Source: Paraspadella gotoi (taxonomy: Eukaryota; Chaetognatha). Taken from it: 64,000 bases of DNA. The translations under genes and the position numbers were made by a program. Shown piece after piece: positions 59,638 to 64,000 of the stretch. The DNA lies in the NCBI GenBank assembly GCA_051294375.1, contig CM119265.1, forward strand, positions 13,322,124 through 13,386,123, written 5' to 3'. Within the stretch, counting starts at the first letter, position 1; every line of letters begins with the position of its first letter. The notes under the pieces were generated by a model, which saw only the letters and a program-made list of their open reading frames with translations, was not told the origin of the DNA and did no database searches.

Positions 59638-60977
59638 CTCAGATGGAGAAGTTCGTCCGCGGGCGTGACAGGGGGCGGGCTTAAGTGGAATAGTTGATAG
59701 GGTGATGTTCAGGAACGAAAAGTGGGAGAAAGAAAAAAAGAAGCCGAGAACCCTGAAAGAAGACGAAATTGAAGGAATAAAAATTTCAGTAATGCCCTCA
59801 AAAAATAATATTTATAATACGCCTCACAGAAGCTTAAAAGCTTTAATCAAATAAACTGTAAAATGTATTTTGGTAACATAGCTTCGTATTTATCTTCAAT
59901 TAATGGTGATTTGGTCATGATAACCGCACCTAGTAACAAATACACACAATTTGAAATTAGCCATTATACAAATGACTTACCCGAGGTCCTATTACATGTT
60001 ATTTCATTTAACCGTCTAAGCCAATCAAATTTTTGTTACCGTCTAAAATACGTAGTTTGGGCTACGTTTGTAAGACCGCAAAAACATAAAAAGCTCCAGT
60101 TTTTAACATTTTTTGAAGTAAAAATGTCTAGCAGTAAAGCAGTTTTAAAGGTAAGGGTTAAATGGTGACAGAACGCTAACGAATATACGGTGGTTTGAAA
60201 TTCAGCCTAAAGTTTTCTTTGCGCAAGACATCTATAACAACCGTGGACACATTTTAATACAACGTAGAACAAAAGGAGTTTGGGAACGATCTCTGAATAA
60301 TATCTTCATCATCATGCATCATCTGTGAAGAAAAATCGTTACTCACTAACCAATAAGATCCAAGAATTTTTGACAAGGTTCGACTGGACGAAGAGACGAT
60401 TGGTCGAGGCAGAAATGAATCCGGCGAAATAACAAAATTTATCGCGTCAGTATATTGAACATCTATGGTCGCCTTTTAGATGGCGGGTTGAGCCTGAACA
60501 AGGAAGAATATGAAAACAAACAAGGGGCGACGGAGCAGCTGCACTAGGAAAGATAGGCTTTTTAAAAAAATTTTAAGCAAGGAAGTAAATAGATTATAAA
60601 ATGTCCCTCGCTCCAATTTTTCTAAGGGACGCTAATAAGTTTTTAAGACAAACAAGGCTGCAGAAAAATAAGAATCAGGTTTAAAAAAAAAATGGCAAAC
60701 TCGCATTGGTCAATAAAATACCAAAAATAGTTTTCTAGCACGGGGATTTACAAAAAAATACGAAAATAAAACTCAATAGAGTTCGGGCATTCCAGTAATA
60801 AAACAAAGTTTCAAACAAATAGACAAAGACGATACATAGAGTGGCACGATCGAGAGGCAGAATCGTCGACACCTTACTAGTCCGCTTTACATTTTCTGTC
60901 TGTACGTGGACAGCTCCGTGTTTGTCGTCGTCGGTCGTCCTCGGTCGTCGTCCTCAGGAACCGTCATGAATATAGCG

Positions 60978-61346
60978 TCAGCGCACGTCTTGATCGGTCG
61001 TCTCGATGTAAGCCTTGGGGAGTCCTCGGAGACCGGGGGGAACCCGTTCGATATCGAAGATTTGGGGATAGTTATCGAGCGAAGACGAAATCGCGAATCC
61101 GGACTCGCGCGAGTCGTGCATAATACGGCCGAATATTCGAGAATCGGTTCTCGCGCACCAAGTGTCGTACACTCCGATCGAGTATCCGCTCCTAATCTGC
61201 AGCTCCCACAAGCCTCGAACTTGTGATCCGCAGCACGCAAACGTCCATACGCAATAATTGGAGGCTTCGCTGAGTATCCAACGACCTGAAACAGCACCGT
61301 CATCTAGTAACTGATAAACTAGCTTCCACTGAGGTCCACCCGTCAC
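60978..61346 (-). CDS. Open frame of 122 codons unique to the re-copy, unidentified
   Basis: This frame stays open through a block where all other exons are broken every few tens of bases, and it lacks a counterpart in the first copy (about 50,470-50,730). It begins GPQWKLVYQLLDDGAVSG and continues SNYCVWTFACCGSQVRG and later IFDIERVPPGLRGLP. Composition looks like a folded protein, but the overlapping frames in the same DNA are also open, so coding is not proven. No family recognised. It could be part of a minus-strand gene truncated in the first copy, or foreign sequence joined into the read. Confidence 0.3.
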   Translation of the reverse strand: MTGGPQWKLVYQLLDDGAVSGRWILSEASNYCVWTFACCGSQVRGLWELQIRSGYSIGVYDTWCARTDSRIFGRIMHDSRESGFAISSSLDNYPQIFDIERVPPGLRGLPKAYIETTDQDVR

Positions 61347-62355
61347 TCAGACAGTTAAATAATGTTTTATCAATCTGTGTAAGAGCAGAGAGAAACCTAA
61401 TGATACTGGAGCAAAGAGAGTTGTTCTGTTACGTCTACATAAGTTTGGCCGCTTTCCCGAATGATCTTTCATCCCTCTTTTCTCATCTGACCATTCCATT
61501 AGCGCGTTACCCTATTCTTTTTGAAGTCGAGCGCACTATCTTGTACCGAAGATTGTGCTATCTATGTTAATTTAAAACACACACGCTAACGAATAAGCAT
61601 TAAGTAATTCATTTCTTCACATTAGCTGACTGTAGGCGCGAAAAGATGAAACTCTTCGTTCTACCACGATAGCAGAGGAAGCGATAAAGTTGATTGATTT
61701 GCGTACAATATTATCAGATGAGTCTAAAAATTTTAAGTCAGTAAATCTTTTCCTAAATTGAAATGATATTAAAACTAAGAGTAATTGAAATTTAATTAAA
61801 ATTTATTTCATTATTTAGTGTATTTATCTTTAAAGAAGTTAAAATCAATTTTTACACAGCGATTGTGTTGTGTGATTACTCTCTTTTAAAGAGACAGTGC
61901 TGGTAAGTATATTCGTATACATTCCGTGTGGAGCGCTAGCGTCACGAGGTCTTAGCTGTTGTGACTTTTCTCAAGAGGACGAAACAACATGAAATGATTT
62001 TAGAATGCGATGAGAACGATAAGTTGGAACCTCAGAAAGATCGAGTAGCAAAGCAGCTCAATATTTTTGTTTTGATTCTACTTTAAAGCGTCTGATTGCC
62101 CCTAGTGTTGAGGCAATAATTCACTTTGTATATGCAAAGTTTTAAAAGATAAAGATGTGTAAATCGCGAAAAAGTGAAAATTAATAACGCCTAATTATGT
62201 GTTATTTCAAAAGCAAATTTTATCTTTGACATATAATCTACAGAATAGATTTGGAATAGCACCCCTAATTTATCAAATTCTACGACTAATAACTATTCAC
62301 AACATTCACCAAGCTAATCGATGTATAACATAACGGTTCATGTTACTAAAATACG

Positions 62356-63285
62356 ATGAACGCGCATCGAACTTCCACGACCTTAAAGAACATCCTCAAA
62401 AACACTCGCAGAACAAGGAGTAACACAGCCCTCCTCAACACGTCAGTCGGTGACTCACGAAGATTCCGTTTCGACTTCCTTTTAGACTTTGCCGAATTTT
62501 ACCAGCGACGCCAGATGTTCACTCTCTGGGATTTCCCGCTGTCCAACTTCGAGGGTCTAAAAGAATTCCGCTCATCCGACGCAACGACGGAAACCTTACT
62601 TCCTGGTCAAAGGACCGATCGAAAAAAACGTGAGCCCTTTCGGAACGATCGCATGAAGCGCTGGAAGAAAATAAACGAGTCGAGACTGCGACGCGATTGG
62701 ACGCCGTTTTTAGAGCGGATCCTCGTCTCGATTAGAGGTGACACAGCCCGTCTTGTTCTCCGCGGTCGACAGACACATGTCTCTGTACATCCATATTTCG
62801 CCATGCCAAAGCTTCGTGTCGACAGCAAATCGGAGACCAGTTTCCAAATCGTTTGAATATCGTAGTGTGTCGGTCTTGGCGCGTGCTTGCTTCCGATCAC
62901 GCATCCAGTCCTTGTCAAAATGCCCCTATTGTGAGATGGAGGATACCACGTTTGTGTTAAGCGAGAGCGGAACCGTTACTTGGCTAGTGCTCGGGAAACT
63001 TTTGATGCGTGTTGTGGGTGAGAAAAAAAAAAAAAATTCTGAAAGTCTGGCATTATGCCTATTTTTTAACATAATTTAAAATGTTTGTTGTTAATCTTAA
63101 ACCACAGTTGAAATCATCAACACGATATGAAATTCTATAATTCTTTTTTGTATAATTTGATCCCAGGTTGTCGGGTCGGGCTTGCTGCTTCATTTCCTTT
63201 TTGCGTGACTCCCTGAAAGATATCTCTTCATTACCTGGCTTTAAGCTGTTAAAAAACTTATTAGCAAAATGTGAACGGAATGTAT
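62356..63285 (+). pseudogene. Broken re-copy of LITAF-domain protein A
   Basis: Matches 51,490-52,349 with many indels. It preserves CCTTTTTGCG (five T) at the site where the first copy has four, supporting the intact LITAF frame. Confidence 0.75.
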
Positions 63286-63664
63286 GAAAGACACACGTTT
63301 TTTTCAGCTGACATATTTACACTTTTTTGAAACTTCTTGATACATATACTCGATGTGCTCATTTGTTTTATTTAAAGTTTTCATCTGATCTGATTTCTCG
63401 GATCGGCGAGACCAGCGGCTGCACGAAATACATGCTCCTTTATACCTGACGCGTGGTGTATGTTGTTGCTAGAATACCTTTGCTATTAGACGTCAATCGC
63501 CCACAAAGTTTTCTTAGCCGTTTCTTGAATTTATTTTACCTTGTTTATCGTTTCATTCGAGTAGGTTACATAGACAAATGTAACTAAAAAATCAGCATTT
63601 AGACATTTTAGTTCCGCGCTTCTAATAAGCAATAATGAAAATCTCAACAAACGCGCGCCGCAAG

Positions 63665-64000
63665 ATGGACGACCGCTGCCCCCCGCAGTCCTTAACGCCT
63701 CCTCTGAGGGAATCGCTTTATCGCGGGTCGCCTGGCACCAACGCGTTACCCCTATGGCCTACCCCACCGGCCCCAGGGATGGGAGGTCCTTCCCCTCGTA
63801 CGATTCGAAACAAAGTGGCAAATCGCCGCCGCCTCCGCCGCCTGGTCACGTTTCAGCCTGCATCCAGAGAAAGAGCGCAAGGTGACATATACATTGTTTA
63901 TTGTCAATGTTCTATTTTCCTCGGGATTGTGATGCGGTCCAGAATACGCTTCTTCTTCAATAGGTGGCGTGGACCTGTGGTCGTGCGCGAATCAGGGATT
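63665..64000 (+). pseudogene. Broken re-copy of LITAF-domain protein B, cut by the window end
   Basis: Matches 52,696-53,003 (exon 1 and the start of exon 2) with scattered indels, ending at the window edge. Confidence 0.75.

Larger units (their letters stand above)
54792..64000 (+). repeat. Error-rich second copy of 44,692-53,003
   Basis: Colinear over the whole length, coding and non-coding alike, but 9.2 kb against 8.3 kb, mostly through scattered one-base insertions. Every exon of the zinc-finger, LC3 and LITAF genes is frame-broken. Two segments differ more: about 57,671-57,741 (roughly 65 extra bases) and about 61,005-61,470 (replaced sequence). The block starts after a 25-N gap and reaches the window end. 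Uncorrected long-read gap fill explains this best; a second haplotype read in raw form would also fit. Confidence 0.85.

Overview
This window is invertebrate animal (metazoan) genomic DNA. Genes are split into many small exons with GT-AG introns (one GC-AG), exons are rich in GTC, GCC, AAC and GAC codons, introns are AT-rich and full of (CT)n/(GA)n microsatellites, and the proteins are animal families: classical cadherins, LDL-receptor class A repeats, C2H2 zinc fingers, MAP1LC3 and LITAF. I cannot assign a phylum from sequence alone.

Layout. 1-6.5 kb: non-coding, low-complexity sequence with an LTR-like composite element (2977-3696). 6.5-29.9 kb: one large plus-strand gene of about 36 exons encoding a cadherin-23-like protein of roughly 2,160 residues, with a signal anchor, about 14 cadherin repeats, a CDH23-type juxtamembrane domain, one transmembrane segment and a cytoplasmic tail. 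30-33 kb: AT-rich, with a doubtful minus-strand coding segment. 33.2-36.1 kb: a plus-strand type I membrane protein with LDLa modules, whose second intron carries a palindromic element with a hammerhead-ribozyme-like core. 36-42.5 kb: no gene recognised. 42.6-47.15 kb: a plus-strand five-finger C2H2 protein. 48.3-49.2 kb: MAP1LC3 (ATG8 family) on the minus strand. 51.5-53.35 kb: two tandem LITAF-domain genes. LC3 (autophagosome membrane) and the LITAF proteins (endosome/lysosome membrane) lie side by side, but nothing here shows co-regulation.

Assembly quality dominates the interpretation. Two blocks repeat sequence already present upstream: 20,243-about 26,500 repeats 14,105-20,217, and 54,792-64,000 repeats 44,692-53,003. 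Each starts right after a gap of exactly 25 N. Exons and introns differ from the first copy to the same extent, mostly by scattered one-base indels that break every frame. I read these as uncorrected long-read gap fill rather than real duplications. Cadherin exon 24 survives whole only in the second copy. Single-base frame problems also occur in the cleaner sequence (cadherin exons 5 and 21, LDLa exon 4, first LITAF gene), so the whole scaffold appears only partly polished.

The most interesting biology is the small-element content: a 168-bp TA-flanked palindrome holding a hammerhead-like core with two degenerate relatives, and a 720-bp element with hairpin-rich 260-bp direct terminal repeats plus a solo copy inside the cadherin gene.
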